DNA of 7,925 bases from Alkalibacter sp964582705 (GCA_964582705.1 CAZOTE010000085.1:1-7925), one strand, 5' to 3'. Numbered from the stretch's first letter, positions 1 to 7,082 are shown. Notes: generated by a model from the letters alone, not told the origin. Numbers and translations: made by a program.

Positions 1-15
1 AGTTGTCAAAGAACA
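1..15 (-). promoter_or_regulatory. boxA-like rRNA-operon antitermination motif
   Basis: Read on the minus strand this is TGTTCTTTGACAACT. It closely resembles boxA as found in rRNA operon leaders and in the 16S-23S spacer of Bacillota (TGTTCTTTGAAAACT type), which recruits Nus factors. It would belong to an rRNA gene lying left of the window and transcribed leftward. The motif is short and at the very edge, so the rRNA gene itself is not seen; chance similarity is possible. Confidence 0.35.
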
Positions 16-80
16 GTTAAGGAGAATTTCTTCCCTCACCTATAAGCGAAAGTTCTGGTTGATTCGAACCCCCTGAAATG

Positions 81-110
81 AAAAATAAAAAACACCTGCA
101 AAGGCAGATG
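81..110 (-). terminator. intrinsic terminator, minus strand
   Basis: On the minus strand the 7-bp stem CATCTGC / GCAGGTG (one U·G wobble, loop CTTT) is followed directly by TTTTTTATTTTT, the standard shape of a rho-independent terminator. The stem can be extended by a G·U and an A-U pair. It would stop leftward transcription, either antisense transcription coming from the hsd side or the end of a decayed gene. The same bases also resemble a tRNA-Ala anticodon region (GGGATAGCATCTGCCTTTGCA), so it could alternatively be the remnant of a tRNA; the anticodon stem and T-stem do not pair properly, so no working tRNA is called. Confidence 0.5.
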
Positions 111-118
111 CTATCCCG

Positions 119-146
119 TTGAAAATATTCGATTATAGCCTAAAAT
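119..146 (+). promoter_or_regulatory. candidate promoter P1 of the hsd operon
   Basis: TTGAAA (119-124), a 16-bp spacer and TAAAAT (141-146) match the housekeeping sigma-A consensus at 5/6 and 5/6 positions. It points into the XRE-hsd operon and would give a leader of roughly 55 nt before the first start codon. In AT-rich DNA such matches arise by chance, so the call rests on position and spacing. Confidence 0.4.
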
Positions 147-148
147 CA

Positions 149-177
149 TTGTAAACTTGAAGATTTTCTGCTAAAAT
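149..177 (+). promoter_or_regulatory. candidate promoter P2 of the hsd operon
   Basis: TTGTAA (149-154), an ideal 17-bp spacer and TAAAAT (172-177) form a second sigma-A-like promoter 31 bp downstream of P1. It has the better spacing but the weaker -35 box (4/6). Transcription would begin near 184, about 25 nt before the XRE start. The arms AAAATC (142-147) and GATTTT (162-167) flank part of it and could be operator half-sites for the XRE protein, but 6-bp AT-rich arms are weak evidence. Confidence 0.4.
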
Positions 178-185
178 TAAAAATA

Positions 186-197
186 TTAGTGTTAGTG
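186..197 (+). repeat. TTAGTG tandem duplication
   Basis: TTAGTG occurs twice head to tail directly before the ribosome binding site of the first gene and just after the P2 -10 box. A regulator bound here would block transcription start or early elongation. The repeat is short, so it may be accidental. Confidence 0.25.
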
Positions 198-202
198 AGG
201 TG
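197..202 (+). promoter_or_regulatory. ribosome binding site of the XRE gene
   Basis: GAGGTG pairs with the 16S rRNA tail and lies 6 nt before ATG 209. This spacing decides against the GTG at 200, which lies inside the site, and against the ATG at 221, which is 18 nt away. Confidence 0.65.
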
Positions 203-208
203 GCAAAA

Positions 209-448
209 ATGGCCCAAGAAATGATCGTAAGTTACAAAAGGCTTTGGAAACTACTGATTGATCGTGATATGAAGAAAAAGGACTTACAAGCAGCGGCGGG
301 TATAAGTCCTTCATCTATATCAAAACTCTCAAAAAACGAAAATGTCAGCATGGATGTTCTAATAAAAGTGTGTTCAGCACTTAACGTGAATTTTGAAGAC
401 ATCATGGAATTAGTGCCGAATACGGCTGGAAAAGGGGAGGCGAAATAA
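209..448 (+). CDS. XRE-family transcriptional regulator (YozG-like), 79 aa
   Basis: A small DNA-binding protein, almost entirely one Cro/C1-type helix-turn-helix domain. The first helix (YKRLWKLLIDRDMKKK, residues 9-24) is followed by the helix-turn-helix itself (DLQAAAGISPSSISKLSK, residues 25-42) and a third helical part ending in NFEDIMELV. The pattern YKxLWKLLID...KxDL...AGIS...ISKL...NVSMDVLIKVCSALN...EDIMEL is typical of the YozG-like group in Bacillota; there is no effector domain. The start at 209 is chosen for its well-spaced GAGGTG site; the family often begins at the MIVSYK position (221), and GTG 200 is also open. Its stop overlaps the hsdM start by one base (TAATG), so it is co-transcribed with hsdM and probably regulates the R-M operon, much as C proteins time restriction in type II systems. 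The regulatory role and its target sites are inferred from position only. Confidence 0.85.
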   Translation: MAQEMIVSYKRLWKLLIDRDMKKKDLQAAAGISPSSISKLSKNENVSMDVLIKVCSALNVNFEDIMELVPNTAGKGEAK

Positions 449-2013
449 TGGCAAATAACAGAAAAGAACAGGAACGGGCGGAGCTACACCGCACGATTTG
501 GAGTATGGCAAATGATTTAAGAGGCAGTGTTGACGGCTGGGACTTTAAGCAATATGTCCTGGGTATGCTGTTTTATCGCTACATATCTGAAAATATAACC
601 GCTTATATTAACGTTGGTGAATGGGAATCAGGCAATAAGGATTTTGATTATGCGAAGATTTCTGATGAAGAGGCAGAGCAGGCTCGGGAAGATTTGGTAA
701 AAACCAAAGGGTATTTTGTATTGCCAAGCGAACTATTCCAGAATGTCTGTGCTCGTGCAAAGGGTGATGAAAACCTCAATGAAACATTAGAGGGGGTATT
801 CAATAATATTGAAGCATCTGCCCAAGGAACGGAAAGTGAAGATAATTTCAAAGGCTTATTTGACGATATTGATGTCAACAGTAATAAACTAGGCAGCACA
901 GTAGTAAAGCGTAACGAAAAGCTGGTGAAGCTGTTAAACTCCGTAGGTCAGCTTAAACTGGGCGATTATAAGGATAACACCATTGACGCCTTCGGGGATG
1001 CCTATGAATACTTGATGGGTATGTATGCTTCCAATGCAGGAAAAAGTGGCGGCGAATACTATACGCCCCAGGAAGTATCCGAGCTTCTTACCCAACTAAC
1101 TATTGTGGGGAAAACCGAAGTCAATAAAGTATATGACCCCGCTTGCGGTTCCGGCTCCCTACTACTGAAATTTGAAAAAATCTTAGGAAAAGAAAATGTA
1201 CGACTGGGCTTCTTTGGCCAAGAGATTAACATCACCACCTACAACTTGTGCCGAATCAATATGTTTCTCCATGACATTGATTATGACAAGTTTGATATCG
1301 TGCTCGGTGATACGCTGACAGATCCCCTACATTGGGATGATGAGCCTTTTGAAGCAATTGTTTCCAATCCTCCATATTCAATAAAATGGAAAGGTGATAG
1401 CGACCCTATTTTAATCAATGATCCACGGTTTTCACCGGCAGGCGTATTGGCACCCAAGTCCAAGGCTGACCTTGCATTTATAATGCATAGTCTTTCTTGG
1501 CTTGCAACAAACGGAACAGCAGCAATTGTATGTTTCCCCGGTGTAATGTATCGAGCTGGTGCAGAGAAAAAAATCAGGCAGTACTTGATTGACAACAACT
1601 ATATCGACTGTGTCATTCAATTGCCAGGCAACTTATTCTTCGGTACAAGTATTGCTACTTGCATTATGGTACTGAAAAAATCCAAATCGGAAAACAGCAC
1701 CTTATTCATTGATGCATCTAAAGAATTTATCAAGGTGACCAATAATAGCAAGCTGACAGAGGAAAACCTTGAAACCATTCTTAACGCATTTAAAGATCGG
1801 AAAGATATGGAGCATTTTGCTAAACTTGTGCCAAATAGTGATATTGCCAAGCAGGATTATAACCTTTCTGTTTCAACCTATGTGGAACAGGAAGATACCA
1901 GAGAAAAAATTGATATAGTTGCTCTTAATGCTGAAATAGAGAAGATTGTGGCAAAGGAGCAGGCATTGAGAGATGAAATCGACAAAATTATTGTGGAAAT
2001 AGAGAGGACATAG
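448..2013 (+). CDS. hsdM: Type I R-M system modification subunit HsdM (type IC), 521 aa
   Basis: N6-adenine DNA methyltransferase subunit; two copies with one HsdS methylate the bipartite target using S-adenosylmethionine and protect host DNA. Residues about 8-180 form the helical HsdM N-terminal domain (LHRTIWSMANDLRGSVDGWDF... MLFYRYISEN). GGEYYTPQEVSELL (201-214) precedes the catalytic domain, SAM-binding motif I is DPACGSGSLLL (230-240) and the catalytic motif IV is NPPY (307-310), giving the gamma-class order. The C-terminal part (about 484-520) is charged and helical, suited to contacting HsdS. Length matches EcoR124 HsdM (about 520 aa). Start ATG 448 has a GGGGAGG site 7 nt upstream and overlaps the XRE stop. 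No frameshift or lost motif is seen, so it should be active. The following gene begins 3 nt after its stop. Confidence 0.97.
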   Translation: MANNRKEQERAELHRTIWSMANDLRGSVDGWDFKQYVLGMLFYRYISENITAYINVGEWESGNKDFDYAKISDEEAEQAREDLVKTKGYFVLPSELFQNVCARAKGDENLNETLEGVFNNIEASAQGTESEDNFKGLFDDIDVNSNKLGSTVVKRNEKLVKLLNSVGQLKLGDYKDNTIDAFGDAYEYLMGMYASNAGKSGGEYYTPQEVSELLTQLTIVGKTEVNKVYDPACGSGSLLLKFEKILGKENVRLGFFGQEINITTYNLCRINMFLHDIDYDKFDIVLGDTLTDPLHWDDEPFEAIVSNPPYSIKWKGDSDPILINDPRFSPAGVLAPKSKADLAFIMHSLSWLATNGTAAIVCFPGVMYRAGAEKKIRQYLIDNNYIDCVIQLPGNLFFGTSIATCIMVLKKSKSENSTLFIDASKEFIKVTNNSKLTEENLETILNAFKDRKDMEHFAKLVPNSDIAKQDYNLSVSTYVEQEDTREKIDIVALNAEIEKIVAKEQALRDEIDKIIVEIERT

Positions 2014-2016
2014 CCA

Positions 2017-2808
2017 ATGCGATTAAGTGATGTACTTTCTAAAACTCCAAAATGCAACTATTTACAAGTTGACGGATTTTTACTTAATAAAAAAGGAAAT
2101 ACAGGCCAGCAAGTAACCTTATCAGTCGGAGATATTATGTTGAATTATTTCTGTGCTCGATGCGAAGATATTCGAACTTTTACTTCTAAAGGAAAATTAT
2201 GCTGTGTTTTTGTAAACAGACATATTATTAGCATAGATTGTGTTCTAACTTGTGGCTGCGGGACGAATGTGCAGGCATGGTTTTTGGTTGAATGCGAAAA
2301 CGATATATGCGGACAAGCTCCTAAAATTAGAATACTAAAGCGCAGTGAAAAGCTGTCCAACATGGTTAAAATCAACAATGAACGATATGGCGAATTTTCA
2401 TCTCTATTGGACATGGCTGAACGTGCATATCGAGAGGATTTAGGTGCTGGAGCGATAGTGTATTTACGCAAAGCATTTGAAAAGATTACTGCACAAACAG
2501 CGGATTCTATGGGAATTTCTTATGACAAATATGAAGGTGGCAATCCCAAAAATTTTCGTGTTCTATTAGAAAAAGTTGATAAACAGTGTGCTATTATACC
2601 GAAAGAATTTTCAAGAAATGGTTATCAACTTTTTCGGGAGTTAAGTAGCGTTGTTCATGGTGAGTATAATGAAGACCTAGGGTTACGGAAATTTGAACCT
2701 TTACATAGGCTTGTCATTGGAATACTCGAAAATGTTAAGACTAGTATAGAACTACAGAGTGCGATTAAATCTCTGGGATGGGAAGAAGGAGGTGTCGATA
2801 ATGAATAA
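2017..2808 (+). CDS. Accessory protein embedded in the hsd operon: Cys-rich N-terminus plus DUF4145/HEPN-like domain, 263 aa
   Basis: Not a known Hsd subunit. The N-terminal half holds a cysteine cluster suited to binding zinc: C46-x2-C49, C62-C63, C75, C79-x-C81, C93 and C98, among short beta-like segments. From about residue 125 the protein is helical and resembles DUF4145 domains: AGAIVYLRKAFEKIT (144-158), then KNFRVLLEKV and LFRELSSVVHGE (205-216). R207-x6-H214 resembles, with slightly longer spacing than the commonest form, the R-x4-6-H active-site motif of HEPN ribonucleases; DUF4145 is a HEPN-like family, but many members are not shown to be nucleases. Start ATG 2017 has GAGAGGA upstream and lies 3 nt after the hsdM stop; its end overlaps hsdS by 8 nt, so it is translationally coupled to both. 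It may bind the Hsd complex or be a back-up RNase toxin; both roles are inference. A full-length family name is not recognised. Confidence 0.8.
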   Translation: MRLSDVLSKTPKCNYLQVDGFLLNKKGNTGQQVTLSVGDIMLNYFCARCEDIRTFTSKGKLCCVFVNRHIISIDCVLTCGCGTNVQAWFLVECENDICGQAPKIRILKRSEKLSNMVKINNERYGEFSSLLDMAERAYREDLGAGAIVYLRKAFEKITAQTADSMGISYDKYEGGNPKNFRVLLEKVDKQCAIIPKEFSRNGYQLFRELSSVVHGEYNEDLGLRKFEPLHRLVIGILENVKTSIELQSAIKSLGWEEGGVDNE

Positions 2809-3958
2809 ATTAGAGAGTTTAATTTCAGAATTATGTCCTAATGGGGTGCGATTATTTCCATTAGGGGAAATGCTGAAAAATAATAATGCTACGAATAGCA
2901 TTTCTAAGAAAAACTATAAAGATATTGGCAACATCCCAATAATTGACCAGAGCCAATCATATATTGCTGGTTATACTGACGATGTATCTGCTATGCCGTC
3001 TGTGTTACCCAGTATAATTTTTGGTGACCATACAAGAGTAGTAAAATATGCAGATAAAGAGTTTGCTCAAGGCGATAGCGGAACAAAAGTCTTTATTCCA
3101 GTTGATGAAACCTTAGACACAAAATACATATATTATGCTTTTTGCAACCTTGATATCCCATCAAGAGGTTATAATCGTCACTGGAGTATTGTTAAAAACA
3201 TGAAAATCCCCCTCCCCCCGCTACCTGTACAGCAAGAAATCGTCCGCATTCTGGACAATTTCACAGAGCTTACAACAGAGCTTACAACAGAGCTTACAGC
3301 AGAGCTTACGGCAAGAAGAAAGCAGTATGAGTATTATAGGGATTTTCTTTTGAAATTTGACGATGATGTACCATTGGTTAAACTTAGTGAAATTGCAACA
3401 GATATGTATAGGGGTTCTGGAATAAAACGCAGTGAAGTTACCAATGATGGAACTCCTTGTGTTCGATACGGAGAAATTTATACAACTTACAACATTTGGT
3501 TCGATACCTGTGTATCACATACCCACAAAGGCAAAAAGACATTTGAGCATGGAGATATATTATTCGCAATTACTGGCGAAAGTGTAGAAGAAATAGCCAA
3601 ATCATGTGCTTATATGGGGCATGAAAAATGCTTTGCAGGAGGCGATATTGTGGTAATGAAACATAAACAGAATCCAAAGTATATTGCTTATGCCCTTTCT
3701 ACATCAAATGCTCAAGTTCAAAAAAGTAAAGGAAGAGTAAAAAGTAAAGTTGTACATTCAAATATTCCAGCGATAAAAGATATTCAAATTCCATTGCCCT
3801 CATTAGCTGAGCAAGCTCGTATTGTATCTATTCTTGACCGGTTTGACGAACTTACTACTAATATGACGCTAGACCTACCTGCTGAAATAGAAGCGAGACA
3901 AAAGCAATATGAATATTACCGGGATAAATTATTATCCTTTAAGGAGGTGTCGGCATGA
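2801..3958 (+). CDS. hsdS: Type I R-M system specificity subunit HsdS (type IC), 385 aa
   Basis: DNA recognition subunit; each of its two target recognition domains (TRDs) reads one half of a split site and the conserved helices set the distance between the halves and bind HsdM. TRD1 is about residues 1-135, followed by conserved region 1 (IPLPPLPVQQEIVRILDNF, 136-154), a TELT repeat stretch (155-170) and ARRKQYEYYRDFLL (171-184). TRD2 is about 190-325 and is followed by the matching region 2 (IPLPSLAEQARIVSILDRFDE) and RQKQYEYYRDKLLSF. Two complete halves mean a full-length subunit. An upstream GTG (2759) in frame is rejected: ATG 2801 has AAGGAGGTG with 8 nt spacing after GGAGG, and the protein then begins MNKLESLI. 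TRD1 DNA is AT-richer (2881-2940: 17/60 GC) than conserved region 1 (3181-3240: 27/60), as expected for exchangeable TRDs. The target sequence cannot be read from here. Confidence 0.96.
   Translation: MNKLESLISELCPNGVRLFPLGEMLKNNNATNSISKKNYKDIGNIPIIDQSQSYIAGYTDDVSAMPSVLPSIIFGDHTRVVKYADKEFAQGDSGTKVFIPVDETLDTKYIYYAFCNLDIPSRGYNRHWSIVKNMKIPLPPLPVQQEIVRILDNFTELTTELTTELTAELTARRKQYEYYRDFLLKFDDDVPLVKLSEIATDMYRGSGIKRSEVTNDGTPCVRYGEIYTTYNIWFDTCVSHTHKGKKTFEHGDILFAITGESVEEIAKSCAYMGHEKCFAGGDIVVMKHKQNPKYIAYALSTSNAQVQKSKGRVKSKVVHSNIPAIKDIQIPLPSLAEQARIVSILDRFDELTTNMTLDLPAEIEARQKQYEYYRDKLLSFKEVSA
3263..3310 (+). repeat. Four-copy 12-bp tandem repeat in the hsdS central spacer
   Basis: Three exact copies of ACAGAGCTTACA (3263-3274, 3275-3286, 3287-3298) are followed by a fourth, GCAGAGCTTACG, with two changes. 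They encode TELT-TELT-TELT-AELT (residues 155-170) in the helix joining the two TRD halves. In the EcoR124 family, gain or loss of one four-residue repeat (TAEL, two versus three copies) changes the non-specific spacer of the target by one base. The same mechanism is likely here; copy number 4 is seen directly. Confidence 0.95.
3319..3343 (+). repeat. Direct repeat within hsdS, copy 1 (QYEYYRD region)
   Basis: Identical to 3901-3925 at 21 of 25 positions. It encodes the KQYEYYRD helix after conserved region 1. It reflects the internal duplication of HsdS and could allow recombination between half-genes. Confidence 0.7.
3901..3925 (+). repeat. Direct repeat within hsdS, copy 2 (QYEYYRD region)
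   Basis: Second copy of the repeat at 3319-3343, encoding KQYEYYRD after conserved region 2 close to the C-terminus. Crossing over between the copies would delete TRD2 and leave a half-length HsdS. Confidence 0.7.
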
Positions 3959-6900
3959 GCATTTACAACATCGTTGCCAGTACTGACGAAGCGACGGTAG
4001 TTGCTGAATATGCCGCCGAATACACTGTGCGCTCTGAAAAATATCAAAGTGAGCTAGAGCTTGAAGGAGAATTTATTCGTCTTTTAACCTCACAGGGATA
4101 TGAATATATAACCATTCACAATGAGGCAACATTGGTAGCCAATCTCCGAAGGCAGCTTGAAATTCTCAACGACTTCACCTTTACGGAGAATGAATGGCGA
4201 AAATTCTTTACAGAGTGCATTGCCAATACCAATGAGGGCATCGTTGAAAAGACGAGAAAAATCCAGGATGATCATATCCAGATATTAAAACGGGAAGATG
4301 GAACAACGAAAAACATCTACCTATTGGACAAGAAAAATATCCATAACAACCGCCTGCAGGTAATCAATCAATATGAAGAGGCGGGCGGCAAGCATGAAAC
4401 CCGATATGATGTAACCATCCTTGTCAATGGGCTTCCCCTTGTTCATGTGGAGCTAAAGCGTCGTGGAGTTGCCATAAGAGAGGCATTTAATCAGATTAAT
4501 CGATACCAAAGAGACAGCTTTTGGGCGGCATCCGGTTTATTTGAGTATGTGCAAGTTTTTGTCATTTCCAATGGGACTCATACCAAGTATTACAGCAATA
4601 CCGCAAGATACGCTCATATCAAAGAGCAAATTGGCAATGAGCGCAGAAAAAGCAAAAAAACCAGCAACAGTTTTGAATTTACAAGCTATTGGGCGGATGC
4701 CAACAACAAAGTCATTCCTGACCTTGTGGACTTTACCAGAACATTTTTTGCAAAGCATACCCTCTTAAACGTTTTAACGAAATACTCCGTATTTACATCC
4801 GAGGAGCTGCTCCTTGTGATGCGCCCTTATCAAATCGCTGCAGCAGAACGCCTTTTATCCCGGATTGTTGTTTCAACCAATTACAAAAAAATGGGGACAA
4901 TCGCTGCCGGTGGATATGTTTGGCACACAACAGGTTCAGGAAAAACACTAACCAGCTTTAAAACAGCACAACTGGCTTCTACTCTGCCATATGTAGATAA
5001 GGTACTCTTTGTTGTTGACCGGAAAGACCTGGACTACCAGACAATGAAGGAATACGACCGCTTCGAAAAAGGAGCAGCCAATGGCAACACCTCCACAAGG
5101 GTACTCCAAAGACAATTGGAGGATAAAAATGAAAAAGGAAATCCTCACGAATATAAAATCATCGTAACAACCATCCAGAAGCTGGATATCTTTATCCGTA
5201 AAAATAAGCAGCATGATATTTATAAAAAACATGTTGTTCTGATTTTTGATGAGTGCCATCGTTCCCAGTTTGGTGATATGCACCAGGCGATTATAAAAAG
5301 CTTTAAAAAGTACCATATATTCGGCTTCACTGGGACACCTATTTTTGCTGCAAATTCAAGTTCTGGAGGCAATCCGCTGCTTCGGACAACAGAGCAGGCA
5401 TTTGGGGAAAAGCTCCATACTTATACCATTGTGGATGCTATTAATGACGGGAATGTTTTACCCTTTAGAATAGATTTTATTAACACCATCAAGTTACCGG
5501 ATTACATTAACGATAAGAAAGTCTATAGTATCGACCGGGAAAAGGCACTAGCAGATCCTCAAAGGATCCAAGAGATTGTGTCCTATGTGTTGGAACATTT
5601 CGACCAGAAGACGAAACGCAGCAGTTTTTATACCTTTTCTGCAAAATGGGAAGAAGCGGATCAACAAAATCCAAAGACGATGATCGAGAAACGGGAAACA
5701 AGGCGTGTGGCAGGCTTCAATTCCATCTTTGCTGCTGCATCCATTCCGATGGCAAAGCGATATTATAATGAATTTAAAAACCAGATCGCCGAAAAGAATC
5801 GCAACCTCAATATTGCCACGATTTTCAGCTTTAGTCCTAACGAAGAAGAGCCGGAAGGATTGTTGCCGGAAGAGGAGTTTAACATAGAAAATCTTGATCA
5901 GAGTTCCAGAGATTTTCTTGAATCTGCCATCAAGGATTACAATGCCACATTTAACACCAATTATGATACTTCTTCGGATAAGTTTCAGAATTATTATAAA
6001 GACCTTTCTCTCCGGGTTAAGAATCGGGAGATTGATCTATTGATTGTGGTTAATATGTTCCTCACAGGTTTTGATGCAACAACGCTGAATACCCTCTGGG
6101 TTGACAAGAATTTAAGACAGCATGGTTTGATTCAGGCGTTTTCAAGGACCAACCGCATTCTTAACAGTGTGAAAACCTATGGTAATATTGTATGTTTCCG
6201 GGATTTAAAGGAAGAAACCGATAAGGCCATTTCCCTTTTTGGCAATAAGGATGCCGGTGGGATTGTACTTCTCAAGACCTACAATGAATATTACAACGGC
6301 TATGATGAAAAAGGACAACACAAGCCGGGTTATGAAGAACTGATAGATATCTTAACGGGACAGTTCCCTCTTGGCCAGCCGATCCTTGGCGAAGAAGCAC
6401 AAAAGGAATTTATCCGTCTGTACGGAGCGATTTTGCGACTTAGAAATATCCTGACTTCCTTCGACGACTTTGAAGGAAATGAGATCTTGTCGGAAAGAGA
6501 TTTCCAGGACTATCAGAGCATCTACATTGACTTGTATCAGGAGTATAGAAAAGGTACTGATAGTGACAAGGAAACCATCAATGATGATATCGAATTTGAA
6601 ATTGAACTGATCCGACAAATAGAGGTAAACATTGATTATATCCTCATGCTTGTAGCCAAATATAAGGAATCAAACTGCAAGGATAAAAATATTCTTACAA
6701 CCATTGATAAAGCCATTAATTCAAGCATTGAGCTTCGCAGCAAGAAAGAACTTATCGAGCGTTTCATCGAACAAGTCAATGTATCGACCAAGGTAGATGA
6801 AGAATGGCGTAAATTCCTGCACGAACAAAAGGAAGAAGATATGACAAAACTTATTGATGAAGAAAAATTAAAGCCCGAAGAAACCAGACGCTACATTGAT

Positions 6901-7056
6901 AACGCTTTAAGAGATGGAATGATGAAAACAACTGGTACTGCTATCGATAAAATTATGCCCCCTGTTTCACGTTTTGGTGGCGGCAGGGCTGTGAAAAAGC
7001 AGGGTATCATTGAAAAGCTGAGGAAGTTTTTTGAGAAGTATTTGGGGTTGGTGTAA
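3955..7056 (+). CDS. hsdR: Type I R-M system restriction/translocase subunit HsdR (type IC), 1033 aa
   Basis: Motor and nuclease of the complex: it pulls in unmodified DNA using ATP and cuts far from the target. The N-terminal PD-(D/E)XK nuclease has D152 (RYDVTILV), E166-x-K168 (HVELKRR) and a Q180-x3-Y184 motif (QINRY), almost the same positions as D151, E165 and K167 of EcoR124I. The SF2 helicase part has Walker A TTGSGKT (325-331), DECH (432-435), motif III FTGTP (458-462), motif V MFLTGFDATT (701-710) and motif VI QAFSRTNR (727-734). The helical C-terminus (about 770-1033), ending GGGRAVKKQG...KYLGLV, docks on the methyltransferase core. Length fits EcoR124 HsdR (about 1038 aa). ATG 3955 overlaps the hsdS stop (ATGA) and has AAGGAGGTG upstream. 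All motifs are intact, so restriction is probably active. Confidence 0.97.
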   Translation: MSIYNIVASTDEATVVAEYAAEYTVRSEKYQSELELEGEFIRLLTSQGYEYITIHNEATLVANLRRQLEILNDFTFTENEWRKFFTECIANTNEGIVEKTRKIQDDHIQILKREDGTTKNIYLLDKKNIHNNRLQVINQYEEAGGKHETRYDVTILVNGLPLVHVELKRRGVAIREAFNQINRYQRDSFWAASGLFEYVQVFVISNGTHTKYYSNTARYAHIKEQIGNERRKSKKTSNSFEFTSYWADANNKVIPDLVDFTRTFFAKHTLLNVLTKYSVFTSEELLLVMRPYQIAAAERLLSRIVVSTNYKKMGTIAAGGYVWHTTGSGKTLTSFKTAQLASTLPYVDKVLFVVDRKDLDYQTMKEYDRFEKGAANGNTSTRVLQRQLEDKNEKGNPHEYKIIVTTIQKLDIFIRKNKQHDIYKKHVVLIFDECHRSQFGDMHQAIIKSFKKYHIFGFTGTPIFAANSSSGGNPLLRTTEQAFGEKLHTYTIVDAINDGNVLPFRIDFINTIKLPDYINDKKVYSIDREKALADPQRIQEIVSYVLEHFDQKTKRSSFYTFSAKWEEADQQNPKTMIEKRETRRVAGFNSIFAAASIPMAKRYYNEFKNQIAEKNRNLNIATIFSFSPNEEEPEGLLPEEEFNIENLDQSSRDFLESAIKDYNATFNTNYDTSSDKFQNYYKDLSLRVKNREIDLLIVVNMFLTGFDATTLNTLWVDKNLRQHGLIQAFSRTNRILNSVKTYGNIVCFRDLKEETDKAISLFGNKDAGGIVLLKTYNEYYNGYDEKGQHKPGYEELIDILTGQFPLGQPILGEEAQKEFIRLYGAILRLRNILTSFDDFEGNEILSERDFQDYQSIYIDLYQEYRKGTDSDKETINDDIEFEIELIRQIEVNIDYILMLVAKYKESNCKDKNILTTIDKAINSSIELRSKKELIERFIEQVNVSTKVDEEWRKFLHEQKEEDMTKLIDEEKLKPEETRRYIDNALRDGMMKTTGTAIDKIMPPVSRFGGGRAVKKQGIIEKLRKFFEKYLGLV

Positions 7057-7064
7057 ATTTAAAA

Positions 7065-7082
7065 ACGCAAGATTTCTTGTGT
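7065..7082 (+). other. Hairpin between hsdR and the next gene, no U-tract
   Basis: ACGCAAG (7065-7071), loop ATTT and CTTGTGT (7076-7082) form a 7-bp RNA stem with one G·U pair on the + strand. CCAAAG follows instead of a run of T, so it is not a convincing terminator in this direction; on the minus strand a T-run follows but the stem has an A·C mismatch. It may stabilise the 3' end of the hsd message or weaken read-through into the next gene. Confidence 0.4.

Noticed and set aside
57..120. A functional minus-strand tRNA
   Set aside because: The T-stem GGGGG/CAACC does not pair properly, there is no 7-base anticodon loop on a 5-bp stem followed by a normal variable loop, and no acceptor stem can be found.
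200..208. GTG 200 as start of the XRE gene
   Set aside because: It lies within the GAGGTG ribosome binding site that serves ATG 209.
648..899. Minus-strand ORF of 83 codons inside hsdM
   Set aside because: Shadow of hsdM: low-complexity Ser/Leu-rich translation, no recognisable domain, and fully inside a gene with intact motifs.
2145..2471. Minus-strand ORF of 108 codons opposite the accessory gene
   Set aside because: The + strand gene is coupled to hsdM and hsdS and shows a coherent domain; the antisense reading shows none.
2759..2800. GTG 2759 as the hsdS start, adding 14 residues
   Set aside because: It has no ribosome binding site at proper distance, while ATG 2801 has a strong AAGGAGGTG site and begins MNKLESLI, a typical HsdS start.
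3263..3310. CRISPR-like or intergenic repeat
   Set aside because: The units are 12 bp, contiguous, without spacers, and in frame within hsdS.
4948..5316. Minus-strand ORF of 122 codons with hydrophobic stretches inside hsdR
   Set aside because: It lies opposite the helicase motifs of hsdR; the hydrophobicity is the antisense product of charged helicase codons, and no family is recognised.
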